A stretch of 64,000 bases of DNA from Pollutimonas nitritireducens (GCF_002849615.1 NZ_PDNV01000005.1:290011-354010); one strand, 5' to 3'. Numbered from the stretch's first letter, positions 17,655-28,063 are shown. Translations and numbers: made by a program. Notes: a model not told the origin generated them from the sequence alone.

Positions 17655-18680
17655 TCAGAAGCGCTCAGACCATACCGCTGACACATCAAGCATGCGGTTA
17701 GCAAATCCCCACTCATTATCGAACCAGACAAACAGATTGGCAAAGCCATCGCCATTGGTGCGCGTCTGACTACCATCGATGATGGCGGAATGCGGATTGT
17801 GGTTGAAGTCTATCGAGGCATGCGGATGATTCGAGTAGGACAGCAGGCCGGGATACCGATTTGTCGATTCCATCAATAGTGCATTCAACTGCGGCGCAGT
17901 GACGTCGCATGTCAGCTTCACCATCACGTCGATGGCCGACACGTTCAATATAGGCACCCTGATGGCCTTGGCCTGAACCTTGCCAGCCAGTTGCGGCAGA
18001 AGCCGCTCTACACCCTGCGCCAGTCCCGTGGCTACCGGAACGATAGATTGCATGGCAGAGCGTGTGCGGCGCAAATCGGCGTGATGGTAGCCGTCGATAA
18101 GAGGCTGGTCGTTCATGACCGAATGCAGCGTTGTCAAGAAAGCATGATCGATGCCATATGCATTGTCCAGTTCGGACAGCACAGGAATAATAGCGTTCGT
18201 CGTGCATGACGCATTCGACACGATGCGCTCGTGCCCCGACAAGGCGTCGTGGTTGATGCCAAAAACGACTGTTGCGTCCACATCGGTGGCGCTGTTCCCC
18301 GGCTGCGAAACCAAGACTCGGGGGCATCCGGCATCGATGAAGCGCTGGATTTCATGGCGGGCGCTATAGCGACCCGAGCACTCAAGCACGATATCGGGGG
18401 CAAGCTTCACCCAATCCACCTCTTCGGGCATACGCGCGTGACTTACCTGGATTTCCCTGCCATTAATGATAAGGCAGTCAGCCCCTTGCTCGATCTTGCC
18501 CGGAAACACGCCGTGGGTGGAATCGAATTGCGACAAATAAGCCATGGTGGCCAGGTCGGCCGGCTCATTGATGCCAACGATCTGAAGACGATCTTTCAGG
18601 GGCGACTCGTACAGCGCACGCAACACACAGCGACCAATACGGCCATAGCCGTTGATGGCAAGACGAACAGGACGACTCAT
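17655..18680 (-). CDS. epd: D-erythrose-4-phosphate dehydrogenase (GapA-like)
   Basis: 341 residues with the GAPDH fold. The NAD loop is LAINGYGRIGRCVLRALYES, and catalytic Cys159 lies in SNASCTTNAIIPVL. The C-terminal phrases FNHNPHSAIIDGSQTRTNGD and WFDNEWGFANRMLD match the Epd subgroup more closely than ordinary GapA, as does HSVMNDQPLIDGYHHADLRR (Epd has H-S-A-M-x-D-Q-x-x-I-D-x-Y). Epd oxidises erythrose-4-phosphate to 4-phosphoerythronate for pyridoxal phosphate synthesis. A GAPDH role remains possible, since Epd and Gap overlap in activity. Confidence 0.85.
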   Translation of the reverse strand: MSRPVRLAINGYGRIGRCVLRALYESPLKDRLQIVGINEPADLATMAYLSQFDSTHGVFPGKIEQGADCLIINGREIQVSHARMPEEVDWVKLAPDIVLECSGRYSARHEIQRFIDAGCPRVLVSQPGNSATDVDATVVFGINHDALSGHERIVSNASCTTNAIIPVLSELDNAYGIDHAFLTTLHSVMNDQPLIDGYHHADLRRTRSAMQSIVPVATGLAQGVERLLPQLAGKVQAKAIRVPILNVSAIDVMVKLTCDVTAPQLNALLMESTNRYPGLLSYSNHPHASIDFNHNPHSAIIDGSQTRTNGDGFANLFVWFDNEWGFANRMLDVSAVWSERF

Positions 18681-18800
18681 GGGTAAATGCTCGAAGGAAA
18701 AAGCCAGGAAAAAGCGCCACGACCAGCTGGTCGGACACGCGGACCATTATTAGAACACCAAGCAAGTTCTGCCTATGGAATACGTCAAGCAGGACGACAA

Positions 18801-19580
18801 TCAGAATGTGACGGAGAACCCACCATCAACCACAAGGATATGGCCATTCACATAAGACGCGCTGGACGACGCCAGGAATACGGCGGCTCCGCCGATTTCG
18901 TCCGGCCGGGCCCAGCGTCCCAGTGGATTGCGGCCCACCACGATGGGACCCTTTACCGGATCAGCCGCCAGTGCCGCATTGGATTCTGTGGCGAAAGTAC
19001 CCGGCGCTATTCCGTTGCTTGTAATGCCGCGGGGTCCGTATTCCACAGCAAGCGCTCGTATCAAACCGCACAAGCCTTGCTTGGCGATGGGGTAAATAGC
19101 ATCGCCCATGCGGGCGAGCTCGCCGGCAATCGATGTCAGCGTGATGAGTCGACCCTGAATGCGGTTGTCAGCCATGGCCGCGGCGGCGAGCCTGGACATT
19201 TGCACGGCGGCGATCAAATCCACGTTGATCAGTTCAACGATATCCCGAAGCGTCGCTTCGCCCAAAGCCTTGCGTATCCGTATGCCGACATTGTTGACCA
19301 GGATATCGGGAGTGCCAATCTTCCTGCATAACTGCGAGAAAGCGAGCTCTTGCTCCTCCAGCCGGCTGATGTCCTGCACGTACGGATGCACATCGTGGCC
19401 TTCGGCAGTCAGGGCCTGCACGATGGCCGCGACGCGATCGCCATCGCGGCCATTGATCACGATGCGTGCACCGCTCGCGGCATAAGCCCGGGCTATGACG
19501 AGTCCCAAGCCTTGGGTAGAGCCGGTTATCAAGGCGGTTTTCCCCTGGAGGGAGAAATCCGGTTTACAAGACGTGCTCAT
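18801..19580 (-). CDS. SDR-family NAD(P)-dependent oxidoreductase (gluconate/oxo-sugar-acid type)
   Basis: 259 residues. Classical SDR marks are present: the cofactor loop LITGSTQGLGLVIARAYAAS near residue 18, NNVGIRIRK, catalytic Ser in LITLTSIAGE and the YPIAKQG motif holding Tyr and Lys. The form SLQGKTALITGSTQGLG resembles gluconate 5-dehydrogenase (IdnO/Gno) proteins. Its start overlaps the end of the glycerate kinase gene by 4 bases (ATGA), so it is in that operon and probably acts on a sugar-acid or hydroxy-acid feeding glycerate. The exact substrate is inference. Confidence 0.85.
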   Translation of the reverse strand: MSTSCKPDFSLQGKTALITGSTQGLGLVIARAYAASGARIVINGRDGDRVAAIVQALTAEGHDVHPYVQDISRLEEQELAFSQLCRKIGTPDILVNNVGIRIRKALGEATLRDIVELINVDLIAAVQMSRLAAAAMADNRIQGRLITLTSIAGELARMGDAIYPIAKQGLCGLIRALAVEYGPRGITSNGIAPGTFATESNAALAADPVKGPIVVGRNPLGRWARPDEIGGAAVFLASSSASYVNGHILVVDGGFSVTF

Positions 19581-20749
19581 GACTGGCCCGCCTCGGTGAC
19601 TTGCGCCGCCTCATTGAACCGCCTGGCCGCCAACCACAAGCGCGTACAATCGCTGGCGCGCTGGCGCAGGAAAGCGGATGTGTTCTGGCATGCGTCCTCC
19701 AGCGTGATGGGGCCGGGGACCAGGCTGAACGCCGCTGTGATCCCAATTTCGTACAAAGCTTCGTAGCCTTCACCCAGCGAGCCTGCGATGGCAATGACGG
19801 GAATGCCTAGCCGACTGGCGTACCTGGCCACGCCGGCGGGAGTTTTGCCCAGAAGGGTCTGGGCATCCATGCGACCCTCGCCGGTAAAGACGAGGTCTGT
19901 GGCATCCAGTGCCTCGACAAGGCCTGAAAGCTCGGCGATAAGTTCGACACCAGGCCGGAAAGAGGCGTCAAAGCAGGTTTTCACTGCAAATCCCAGGCCG
20001 CCGGCTGCCCCCATGCCCGGAGTATTCTTTTCGTCTTTGCCCAGTTGCGCCGCACATATCTGCGCAAAATGCAAAAGCGCGTCGTCCAGCACTGCCACGT
20101 CGTCCGCCGATGCGCCTTTTTGGGGTCCAAAAATGGCAGACGCGCCGCGTGGTCCGCACAGCGGGTTATCGACGTCGACGGCAATCTCGAAGCTGACATC
20201 GCTCAAACGCCTGTCGAGACCTTCAAGCCCTATTCGCGCCAAGCGCTTCAGCGCGGCACCGCCCAAAGGAAGTTCGTTACCGCTGTCATCGAGCAGACTG
20301 GCGCCGAGTGCCTGAAGCAAGCCCGCACCCGCATCGTTGCTTGCGCTTCCACCCAGACCCAGGACAATATGACGGGCACCTGCATCCAGGGCCTGGTGTA
20401 TCAACTGGCCGACGCCATAACTGGTCGCCTGCAATGGTCGGCGCTGTGCCGCCGGAATCTGTTCCAGGCCTGCCGCCGCAGCCATTTCTATAAAGGCTGT
20501 GCCATTGCCCAGCCACGCCCAGCTCGCTTCGCAGACTTGGTCATTGGCGTTGCGCACTCGCGCGCAGCGACGTTCCCCTGATGTTGCTGCCAACACGGCG
20601 TCCAGCGACCCTTCACCCCCATCGGCCATCGGCACGCACATGATGTCGGCCTCTGGCTCTGCATCACGCACGCCTGCGGCAATGGCTTGTGCCACATCCC
20701 ACGCACTAAGACTTTCTTTGAAGGAATCAGGAGCAATTACGACACGCAT
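19577..20749 (-). CDS. Glycerate 2-kinase (GarK/GlxK family)
   Basis: 390 residues. Family phrases include VIAPDSFKESLSAWDVAQAI at the N-terminus, VPMADGGEGSLDAVLA, GLGGSASNDAGAGLLQALGA, and TGEGRMDAQTLLGKTPAGVA. GarK-type enzymes convert D-glycerate to 2-phosphoglycerate with ATP, linking glyoxylate and sugar-acid breakdown to glycolysis. It lies between the hydroxypyruvate reductase (upstream, 44-base gap) and the SDR gene (4-base overlap), which makes sense as a reductase-kinase set. The symbol garK or glxK is left open because the upstream pathway is not determined. Confidence 0.93.
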   Translation of the reverse strand: MRVVIAPDSFKESLSAWDVAQAIAAGVRDAEPEADIMCVPMADGGEGSLDAVLAATSGERRCARVRNANDQVCEASWAWLGNGTAFIEMAAAAGLEQIPAAQRRPLQATSYGVGQLIHQALDAGARHIVLGLGGSASNDAGAGLLQALGASLLDDSGNELPLGGAALKRLARIGLEGLDRRLSDVSFEIAVDVDNPLCGPRGASAIFGPQKGASADDVAVLDDALLHFAQICAAQLGKDEKNTPGMGAAGGLGFAVKTCFDASFRPGVELIAELSGLVEALDATDLVFTGEGRMDAQTLLGKTPAGVARYASRLGIPVIAIAGSLGEGYEALYEIGITAAFSLVPGPITLEDACQNTSAFLRQRASDCTRLWLAARRFNEAAQVTEAGQS

Positions 20750-20793
20750 TATGGAACAACCTTACGATACGAAACGGGTGGGAGCGATTTGAC

Positions 20794-21777
20794 CTACGCT
20801 GAAGCGGGGGCCGTCACAGCATTACGGGGTGATCCCTGCTGATAGGCCTCGATGTTGTCGATGAGCTGGTCAGCCAGCGCCTGGATGGCCTGCTCGCTGG
20901 CCCAGGCTACATGGGGCGTCAGTATGAAATTCGGCAAGTCCAGCAGCTGTATCAGCGCGTTTTGATTGTCAGGTGGTTCCGGTGCTGTCACATCAAATCC
21001 GGCGGCACTGATCTGACCCTGTCGCATGGCGTTGGTCAACGCCTGCTCGTTGACCAGCCCGCCCCGCGCCGTGTTGATCAGGATAGGTTTGCGGTGCATC
21101 AGGGCAAATTCACGCGTACTGATGAGGTCGCGTGTTTGCTCGTTAAGCGGGCAATGCAGAGTAATGACATCGCTATCAGCCAGGAACTGGTCAAACGGCG
21201 TGTAGCCGCCGGGTGGATGCACGTCACCCTTGCGGGCCGCGAACAAGACACGCATGCCCAACGCTTGGGCAATGCGGGCCACTGCCTTGCCCAACGTGCC
21301 ATTGCCGACAATTCCCAGCGTCGAGCCGGCCAGGTCTTTGATGGGATAATCGAAGTAACAGAACTGCTGCGCATCGTACCAGCGTCCGGCCTTAACGGAT
21401 TCGCGATACGCCACGATACTGCGACGCAATGCGAATATCAGTGCAAACACATGTTCAGGTACCGTGTTGATGGCGTATCCACGTATGTTGGAAACCACAA
21501 TACCCTTGAGCGCGCAGGCAGCGAGATCAACATTGTCGGTGCCTGTCGCGGCAACCGCCACCATTCTCAAGTTGCTGGCCTGCTCTATGGCCTCTTGTCG
21601 CAAAGGCACCTTGTTGGTGATGACGATATCGGCATTCGCAATGCGCTCGGCAACCTGGTCGCGGCTGGTACGGCCATAGATGGTGAGCTGGTGATCAAAC
21701 GCGATAGGCCGCAAGACGGTTCGCGGCGATATGGTCTCGCGGTCCAGGAAAACAATTTGCACGGGGCGTTGAGTCAT
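20794..21777 (-). CDS. Hydroxypyruvate reductase / D-2-hydroxyacid dehydrogenase
   Basis: 327 residues of the D-isomer hydroxyacid dehydrogenase family: LAGSTLGIVGNGTLGKAVAR (NAD loop), LHCPLNEQTRDLIS, and the signature ILINTARGGLVNEQALTNAM, ending in ILTPHVAWASEQAI with the catalytic His. It probably reduces hydroxypyruvate (or 2-ketogluconate) to D-glycerate (or gluconate), which the next gene's kinase can phosphorylate. It differs clearly from ghrA at 2725-3654, so the genome has two reductases of this type in 20 kb. It is divergent from the S9 peptidase. Confidence 0.9.
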   Translation of the reverse strand: MTQRPVQIVFLDRETISPRTVLRPIAFDHQLTIYGRTSRDQVAERIANADIVITNKVPLRQEAIEQASNLRMVAVAATGTDNVDLAACALKGIVVSNIRGYAINTVPEHVFALIFALRRSIVAYRESVKAGRWYDAQQFCYFDYPIKDLAGSTLGIVGNGTLGKAVARIAQALGMRVLFAARKGDVHPPGGYTPFDQFLADSDVITLHCPLNEQTRDLISTREFALMHRKPILINTARGGLVNEQALTNAMRQGQISAAGFDVTAPEPPDNQNALIQLLDLPNFILTPHVAWASEQAIQALADQLIDNIEAYQQGSPRNAVTAPASA

Positions 21778-21878
21778 AAGACATCCTATTCCTAATACAA
21801 GACGGCCGTCACACCATTGCGGCCTATCCTATATAGTAATAGGAATCTCTCTTTGTTCCGCAACAACGGATATCCTTT

Positions 21879-23726
21879 ATGCCGCCAAGAATTTATCCCA
21901 TCACTGATTTCTTTCGCAACCCGGCAAGAGGTTTTTTCCGGATTTCTGACGACGGGGCGATGCTGGGCTTCATGGAACCGGTCACAATAAGCGACCACGC
22001 CCCGCGAATGAACGTTTTTGTTCAAGACTTGGATGGCAGCACACCGGTCGGTGCGCCCAGACAACTGACTCACGAAACCGAACGCGACATCAGCCAGTAT
22101 TTCTGGAAAGGCACAGACACCATCATCTATGAAAAAGACTTCAAAGGCGATGAAAACTTTCACATTCTGACCGTCGACACGCGAACCGGAAAGCTAACCG
22201 ACCTCACGCCGTTTGCGGGTGTGCGCGCGAGCATCGAAGACGACTTGCCCGACGATCCCGACCACGTCCTGATCAGCCATAACCAGCGCGATCCGGAAGT
22301 ATTCGACGTCTACAGGGCAAACATACGTACTGGACAACTGCTGCTGGTCGCCCAGAATCCGGGAAATATCATAGGCTGGCAAACCGATCACCAAGGAAAG
22401 GTACGAGCCGCTATTGCCAGTAACGGACTGGATAGCACCCTGCTATACCGCGACAACGAGACCGAGCCGTTTCGGCCTATTCTTTCCACCAACTTCCGCA
22501 CTGTCGTTAGTCCGGAGTTTTTCACCTTCGACAATAAAAAGCTTTATTCGCTAAGCAACCGCGGACGCGACTGTCTCGCACTGGTGATTATCGATCCGGC
22601 ACATCCGGATAACGAAGAACTGGTCTTCGAGGTGGCGGGAGTTGACCTGGATGGCGCAGGCTATTCACGTTTGCGACAGGTCCTTACTGTAGCGACATAC
22701 CAGACTGACAAGCCGAAGTACCACTTCTTTGACGACCTCAGCGCACAGCGCCACGCCCGCATATGGGCAAAGTTGCCTGGATACGAAATCGCGCTTCAAA
22801 GCGGCACACGCGATGAAATGAAGTTCATCGTGGCGGCCTATAACGACCGTACACCGGGCAGCCGTTATATCTATGACGCAGAGAAGGACACGCTGGACAA
22901 GTTGGCCGACATCAACCCGGCGCTGCCTGAAGAAGATATGGCAACCGTGCAACCCGTGACGTATCAATCACGCGATGGCCTCACCATCCACGGCTACCTG
23001 ACGCTGCCAGTGGGCCGCAGGTCAGAAAAATTGCCGTGCATCATCAATCCGCATGGCGGACCATGGCTTCGGGACAGCTGGGGTTTCAACGCCGAAGCCC
23101 AGTTTCTGGCGAATCGTGGTTATTGCGTATTGCAAATGAACTTCCGGGGTTCGACCGGCTATGGCCGCAAGTTCTGGGAAGCCAGCTTCGGACAATGGGG
23201 CTTAAAAATGCAAGACGACATCACCGACGGAGTGCAATGGCTTATCAAGCGGGGCATTGCCGATCCGGCGCGCATCGCCATCTATGGCGGTAGTTATGGC
23301 GGCTATGCCACCCTGGCCGGTATTGCCTCGACACCCGATCTATACGCGGCAGCGGTCGATTACGTAGGGGTGGCCAACCTGCTTACCTTCATGAACACAA
23401 TACCGTCCTACTGGAAACCGATGCTGACCAAAATGCACAGCATGGTGGGCGATCCGGTTGTCGATCGCGAGCGGCTCGAGGCAACCTCACCAGCGCTCAA
23501 AGCCGACAAAATCAAAACACCCTTGTTCATTGCCCAGGGAGCCCATGACCCGCGGGTCAATAAAGCCGAAAGCGACCAAATGGTCGCGGCCTTGCGCTCA
23601 AGGGGCGTAGAGGTTGAATATATGGTCAAGGATAACGAAGGCCATGGTTTCCATAACGATGAGAACAAATTCGAGTTCTACGAAGCCATGGAAGCCTTTC
23701 TTCGACAACATCTGGACCCTCGGTGA
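21879..23726 (+). CDS. S9-family prolyl oligopeptidase / acylaminoacyl-peptidase
   Basis: 615 residues without a signal peptide. The N-terminal half is a beta-propeller with WD-like repeats, for example YFWKGTDTIIYEKDFKGDEN. The C-terminal alpha/beta-hydrolase domain has the nucleophile elbow IYGGSYGGYATLAGIAS, catalytic Asp in AQGAHDPRVNKAES and His in DNEGHGFHNDENK. The oxyanion segment is INPHGGPWLRDSWGFN. It trims short peptides in the cytoplasm and is related to acylaminoacyl-peptidases. A small gap separates it from the GST gene downstream on the same strand. Confidence 0.93.
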   Translation: MPPRIYPITDFFRNPARGFFRISDDGAMLGFMEPVTISDHAPRMNVFVQDLDGSTPVGAPRQLTHETERDISQYFWKGTDTIIYEKDFKGDENFHILTVDTRTGKLTDLTPFAGVRASIEDDLPDDPDHVLISHNQRDPEVFDVYRANIRTGQLLLVAQNPGNIIGWQTDHQGKVRAAIASNGLDSTLLYRDNETEPFRPILSTNFRTVVSPEFFTFDNKKLYSLSNRGRDCLALVIIDPAHPDNEELVFEVAGVDLDGAGYSRLRQVLTVATYQTDKPKYHFFDDLSAQRHARIWAKLPGYEIALQSGTRDEMKFIVAAYNDRTPGSRYIYDAEKDTLDKLADINPALPEEDMATVQPVTYQSRDGLTIHGYLTLPVGRRSEKLPCIINPHGGPWLRDSWGFNAEAQFLANRGYCVLQMNFRGSTGYGRKFWEASFGQWGLKMQDDITDGVQWLIKRGIADPARIAIYGGSYGGYATLAGIASTPDLYAAAVDYVGVANLLTFMNTIPSYWKPMLTKMHSMVGDPVVDRERLEATSPALKADKIKTPLFIAQGAHDPRVNKAESDQMVAALRSRGVEVEYMVKDNEGHGFHNDENKFEFYEAMEAFLRQHLDPR

Positions 23727-23798
23727 CCTGATCCTTCTACTCGAACCCTTACCGTGGCGCTCACCCAAAGCGCCCAACTTGCACGGAGTCTTGTCACA

Positions 23799-24407
23799 AT
23801 GAAGTTATATTACTTGCCCGGCGCATGTCCTTTGGCTTCTCATATCGTACTCGAATGGATAGGCAAGCCGTACGAAGCGCAGCCCGTTGGACGCGACGAA
23901 ATCAAGCAGGCGCCCTTTCTGGCATTGAATCCATTGGGCGCTGTTCCTGTCCTTGAGGATGGGGATTTTGTTCTGACACAGAGCGGCGCCATTCTTGAGT
24001 ACCTGGCAGAGCTCCACCCCGAGACGGCCCTGATGCCAGACAGCCTGCGTGAAAAAGCCGACACCCGCCGCTGGCTGGGATTCTGCAATGCAGATCTGCA
24101 CCGCACATTCGCTCTGATATTTGGTGTCGGTTATTACACAGATAATGCTGACTTCCAGCATCAACTCGTCGCCAGGACCGCGGCAAAACTGGTACAACTA
24201 TTCGGTGTCATGGACAAACAGCTGGAAGGCAAGCAATGGGTAACAGGGAAAAGGTCTATCGTCGACCCTTACCTTTACACGGTATTGCGCTGGGCCCATG
24301 CGAAAAACGTGGACATCGGCAATATGAAAAACTTGCAGGCATTCGCGACCCGCATGGACAACGATCCGGGCGTCCGCAGGGCATTAAGTGCACAGGGCTT
24401 GTCATAG
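23799..24407 (+). CDS. Glutathione S-transferase (beta-class-like)
   Basis: 202 residues from the ATG at 23799, behind GGAG; an in-frame codon upstream adds a non-homologous tail. The N-terminal thioredoxin domain begins MKLYYLPGACPLASHIVLEW, with Cys10 as in beta-class bacterial GSTs. Then NPLGAVPVLEDGDFVLTQSG holds the cis-Pro and glutathione site. A helical C-terminal domain ends with FATRMDNDPGVRRALSAQG. It conjugates or reduces electrophiles with glutathione. Substrate range is unknown. Confidence 0.92.
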   Translation: MKLYYLPGACPLASHIVLEWIGKPYEAQPVGRDEIKQAPFLALNPLGAVPVLEDGDFVLTQSGAILEYLAELHPETALMPDSLREKADTRRWLGFCNADLHRTFALIFGVGYYTDNADFQHQLVARTAAKLVQLFGVMDKQLEGKQWVTGKRSIVDPYLYTVLRWAHAKNVDIGNMKNLQAFATRMDNDPGVRRALSAQGLS

Positions 24408-24441
24408 CAGCGGGCCAAAGCCGGTCAGTCGCAAGCCTTGC

Positions 24442-25143
24442 TTAAGCGCCCAGGTAAGCCTTGCGAACCTCATCGTTGACCAATAGATTGGCACCGGTAT
24501 CGGCCAGCACGACTTTGCCGGTTTCCAGCACATAGCCTCTATCAGCAACCTGCAATGCTTTATTGGCGTTCTGTTCTACGAGAAATACCGTGACACCCTG
24601 ATCCCTGATCGTGCGAATGATATTGAATATCTGAGTAATGATCAGGGGTGCCAGCCCCAGCGTCGGTTCGTCGAGTAACAACAACTTGGGCTTGGTCATC
24701 AGCGCCCGTCCGATAGCCAGCATTTGCTGCTCGCCGCCCGACATGGTCCCTGCTCGTTGATTGGAGCGCTCTTTCAATCGCGGGAACAAAGTATATACAT
24801 GATCGACACCCTCGTCGATTTCCCTGGAACGCAGGAAAAAACCGCCCATTTTCAGGTTCTCGGCCACTGTGAGTTCCGGAAAGACGCGACGGCCCTCCGG
24901 CGAAATGGCGATGCCCCGCCGCATGATGGTGTGGGTTTCAGCCTGAGTGATGTCTTCATTTTCGAAGAACACCGAACCGCTGCGTGCGCGCGGCGACCCA
25001 CAAACAGTCATGAGCAATGTGGTTTTGCCTGCGCCATTGGCGCCGATCAAGGTTACGATCTCGCCCTTGTTGACTTCGACCGAGACATCGTTAAGCGCTT
25101 GGATGGCACCATAGTAAGTATGTATATTTTGGAGCTTAAGCAC
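24442..25143 (-). CDS. livF: Branched-chain amino-acid ABC importer ATPase LivF
   Basis: 233 residues from a GTG start that directly follows the livG stop. Walker A is LIGANGAGKTTLLMTVCG, the signature MSGGEQQMLAIGRALMTKPK, Walker B LLLLDEPTLGLAP. The LivF form of the signature (SGGEQQML) and the short length separate it from LivG. It is one of two ATPases driving uptake of leucine, isoleucine, valine or related compounds through LivHM. It is the last gene of livHMGF. Confidence 0.93.
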   Translation of the reverse strand: MLKLQNIHTYYGAIQALNDVSVEVNKGEIVTLIGANGAGKTTLLMTVCGSPRARSGSVFFENEDITQAETHTIMRRGIAISPEGRRVFPELTVAENLKMGGFFLRSREIDEGVDHVYTLFPRLKERSNQRAGTMSGGEQQMLAIGRALMTKPKLLLLDEPTLGLAPLIITQIFNIIRTIRDQGVTVFLVEQNANKALQVADRGYVLETGKVVLADTGANLLVNDEVRKAYLGA

Positions 25144-25911
25144 TTATTCTTCCCCCAGATACGCTTTGATGACACGAGGGTCACAACGAACCTCAGCAGG
25201 CAGCCCGGTAGTGATCGGCCTGCCGTTTTCCATAACCATGATGCGGTCCGATACGCCCATGACCAGGCTCATATCGTGCTCGATCAGCAAGACGGCCACG
25301 TCGAATTCCTTGCGCAACTGGTCTATGAGCTGCTGGAGCTCGCGTTTTTCCTGAGGATTGAGGCCCGCAGCCGGTTCGTCCAGCATCAGCAGCCGGGGCT
25401 TGGTGATCATGCATCGTGCGATCTCTAATCGTCGTTGATGACCGTAGGCAAGATTCCCCGCTTCCCGATTGGCGTACTGCCGGATACCCATGAAATCCAG
25501 CCAGTCGCCGGCGCGCTGCAATGCCTCATCTTCGGACCGGCGATAAGATGGCAATTTAAGCAAGCCATGCAGCAGGCCGGTCTGGATCCGCGTATGCTGC
25601 GCCACCAGCAGATTCTCGAGCACCGTAAGATTCTTGAACAGCCGAACGTTTTGGAATGTCCGCACCAGCCCCTGCTGCGCGACCTTGTGGCTGGGCAAGC
25701 CGGTAATCGGCTTGCCGTCCATCATGATATTGCCTGATGACGGTTTATAAAACCCGCCTACGCAGTTGAAAACGGTGGTCTTGCCAGCGCCGTTCGGTCC
25801 AATGATCGCGAACACTTCGTCGCGCTTCACCTGGAACGCCACCTGATCCACGGCCAGCAGGCCGCCGAATCGCATGGTCAACTCAGATACCTCAAGAAGT
25901 ACATCGGTCAT
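25144..25911 (-). CDS. livG: Branched-chain amino-acid ABC importer ATPase LivG
   Basis: 255 residues from the ATG at 25909-25911, which overlaps the livM stop in ATGA; a longer start inside livM is not needed. Walker A is [20 protein letters not shown], the LivG phrase [10 protein letters not shown] is preceded by [12 protein letters not shown] as the signature, and Walker B is [16 protein letters not shown]. It forms the ATPase pair with LivF. Tight coupling with livM and livF confirms a single operon. Confidence 0.93.
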   Translation of the reverse strand: MTDVLLEVSELTMRFGGLLAVDQVAFQVKRDEVFAIIGPNGAGKTTVFNCVGGFYKPSSGNIMMDGKPITGLPSHKVAQQGLVRTFQNVRLFKNLTVLENLLVAQHTRIQTGLLHGLLKLPSYRRSEDEALQRAGDWLDFMGIRQYANREAGNLAYGHQRRLEIARCMITKPRLLMLDEPAAGLNPQEKRELQQLIDQLRKEFDVAVLLIEHDMSLVMGVSDRIMVMENGRPITTGLPAEVRCDPRVIKAYLGEE

Positions 25912-27137
25912 ACCTTCAGCTCCACATGGGGGCGCTTGACCGGCAATAACCCCTGCGGACGCCACATCATCATCAAAACCATTACCAGTCCAAATATCAA
26001 CATCCGGTATTCTGCAAACTCACGCGCTATTTCCGGCACGACGGTGAGCACGATAGCGGCGAGAATCACGCCAACCTGAGAACCCATGCCACCCAACACG
26101 ACGATGGCCAGAATAAGCGCGGACTCCATGAAGGTGAACGATTCCGGATTCACCAGCCCTTGGCGGGCAGCAAAGAAGGCTCCGCCCAGACCTGCGAACA
26201 TGGCGCCCATCGTGAATGCGGAGAGCTTGACGCGGGTTGGATTCAAGCCTAGCGACCGGCAGGCAATTTCGTCTTCGCGCAAGGCTTCCCAAGCTCGGCC
26301 TATGGGCATGCGTATCACCCGATTGGATACGAACAGGGCCAGCAAGGCGAGGGCCAGAGCCATCAGGTACAAAAACACGATGACATCCTGGGTGGCGAAT
26401 TCCCACCCGACCAAGTCATGGAACGTGGTCTGCCCTTCGGGCGCCCGCCGGGCCATGGGAAAACCGAAAACGGTGGGTTTCGGAATGCCGGAAATTCCGT
26501 CAGGCCCACCTGTCAGCCCATACAGATTGATCAATAGCAATCGGATGATTTCACCGAACCCCAATGTAACGATGGCCAGATAATCACCACGCAATCGCAG
26601 CACCGGAAAACCCAACACAAAGCCGAACAAGGCCGCCATTGCGCCGGCCAGCGGCAAAGCCTGCCAAAATCCCCAGCCGGCCCAGTGAAACAACAAGGCG
26701 TAGGTGTATGCACCGACGGCATAGAACCCCACGAATCCAAGGTCAAGCAAACCAGCGAAGCCCACCACGATATTCAGGCCCAGGCCGAGCATGATATAGA
26801 TAAGCACCAACGTGGCGATATCGACCTGGGCTCTTCCGGTAAAGAATGGAAATATGATGGCAATCGAAACCAGCAAGAAAATGAGTCCGCGCCTGGCTGA
26901 GTCGGAAAGCACCGGAAGCGCCCGTTTCACGGCCTTCTTGGCAAACAGCCGGGCGAAGAAAGGCCGCAGTACGAGTTGGAACACGAACACTATGGCCATG
27001 CCGACTAGGATAATGTTCCAGTCCGGTTCCAGATGCGTTTGCATCCCCACGCGGGCGATTTGCAGTCCGAATACAGGCGCGATGATGACGCCAGCCATGA
27101 AGGCCGCGATCAGCGCATTTTTTATGTTGTTACCCAT
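25908..27137 (-). CDS. livM: Branched-chain amino-acid ABC importer permease LivM
   Basis: 409 residues, with roughly ten hydrophobic segments. The family core is [20 protein letters not shown] followed by [17 protein letters not shown], and the EAA-like loop is [20 protein letters not shown]. An extra N-terminal stretch of about 90 residues, with two more segments, is typical of LivM compared with LivH. Inner-membrane partner of LivH. Its ATG overlaps the livH stop (TAATG). Confidence 0.93.
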   Translation of the reverse strand: MGNNIKNALIAAFMAGVIIAPVFGLQIARVGMQTHLEPDWNIILVGMAIVFVFQLVLRPFFARLFAKKAVKRALPVLSDSARRGLIFLLVSIAIIFPFFTGRAQVDIATLVLIYIMLGLGLNIVVGFAGLLDLGFVGFYAVGAYTYALLFHWAGWGFWQALPLAGAMAALFGFVLGFPVLRLRGDYLAIVTLGFGEIIRLLLINLYGLTGGPDGISGIPKPTVFGFPMARRAPEGQTTFHDLVGWEFATQDVIVFLYLMALALALLALFVSNRVIRMPIGRAWEALREDEIACRSLGLNPTRVKLSAFTMGAMFAGLGGAFFAARQGLVNPESFTFMESALILAIVVLGGMGSQVGVILAAIVLTVVPEIAREFAEYRMLIFGLVMVLMMMWRPQGLLPVKRPHVELKV

Positions 27138-28063
27138 TACACTTTTTCCACTTCGGGTTTACCCAACAAGCCGGTCGGGCGGAACAGCAAGATGAAGACC
27201 AGCAAGCCGAAAGCGACAATATCCTTGTACTGCGACGAGATATAAGCCGCTGCGAAGGTTTCAGCCAGGCCCAGCAACACCCCACCGAGCATGGCGCCGG
27301 GAATGCTGCCGATACCGCCCAATACCGCGGCGGTAAAGGCCTTGATGCCGGCTAGAAAACCGATGAAGGGGTTGAGTTTGCCAATGGCCAGCGCGATGAG
27401 CACACCGCCCACGGCCGCCAGCATGGCGCCTATGATGAACGTGAATGAAATGATGCGGTTGGTGTCGATACCCAGCAAATTTGCCATGCGCAAGTCCTGC
27501 GAACACGCACGCGATGCGCGACCTATGCGCGAGTATTTGATGAAGAGGGAAAGCGCAACCATCAGCACCACGGTGACCACAATGATCATGATGCGCGAAT
27601 ACGGTGCCGTAATGATGAAATCGGTTCCCAGCTTGAACTGCACCGAGCCGGTGACGAGCGCCGGTACCGCCATATCGCGGGCGCCCTGGCCGATTGCAAC
27701 CCAGTTTTGAAGAAAGATGGACATCCCGATGGCTGATATCAGCGGCACCAGGCGTGGTCCCCCGCGCAGCGGCGCGTAGGCGACTTTCTCGATTGCATAT
27801 CCGTAGACGCCGGTGACCAGTACCGCGATGATCAGCATGATAAGGATAATGACCGGCAACGGCAGGCCACTGTTGACGCCAATGGCCGAAAGCGTGACCA
27901 GGCCGACATAGGCGCCGATCATGTAGATTTCGCCGTGAGCGAAATTGATCATGCCGATAATGCCATAGACCATGGTGTAGCCAATGGCGATAAGCGCGTA
28001 AATTGCGCCGAGCGACAGCCCGTTGAATAGCTGCTGCGTAAGCTGGGGAAGAAGTTCAGACAT
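27137..28063 (-). CDS. livH: Branched-chain amino-acid ABC importer permease LivH
   Basis: 308 residues from the ATG at 28061-28063 ([20 protein letters not shown]); an upstream in-frame ATG gives an unlikely polar tail. The family phrase [20 protein letters not shown] then [12 protein letters not shown] is typical of LivH, and the EAA-like loop is [20 protein letters not shown]. About eight membrane segments. First gene of livHMGF, separated from the upstream binding protein by a hairpin terminator. Confidence 0.93.
   Translation of the reverse strand: MSELLPQLTQQLFNGLSLGAIYALIAIGYTMVYGIIGMINFAHGEIYMIGAYVGLVTLSAIGVNSGLPLPVIILIMLIIAVLVTGVYGYAIEKVAYAPLRGGPRLVPLISAIGMSIFLQNWVAIGQGARDMAVPALVTGSVQFKLGTDFIITAPYSRIMIIVVTVVLMVALSLFIKYSRIGRASRACSQDLRMANLLGIDTNRIISFTFIIGAMLAAVGGVLIALAIGKLNPFIGFLAGIKAFTAAVLGGIGSIPGAMLGGVLLGLAETFAAAYISSQYKDIVAFGLLVFILLFRPTGLLGKPEVEKV

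Noticed and set aside
21783..21844. TCCTAT/ATAGGA inverted pair and a similar TCCTATT copy between the hydroxypyruvate reductase and the S9 peptidase genes.
   Set aside because: Six-base arms in an AT-rich gap are likely by chance; no regulator gene is adjacent.
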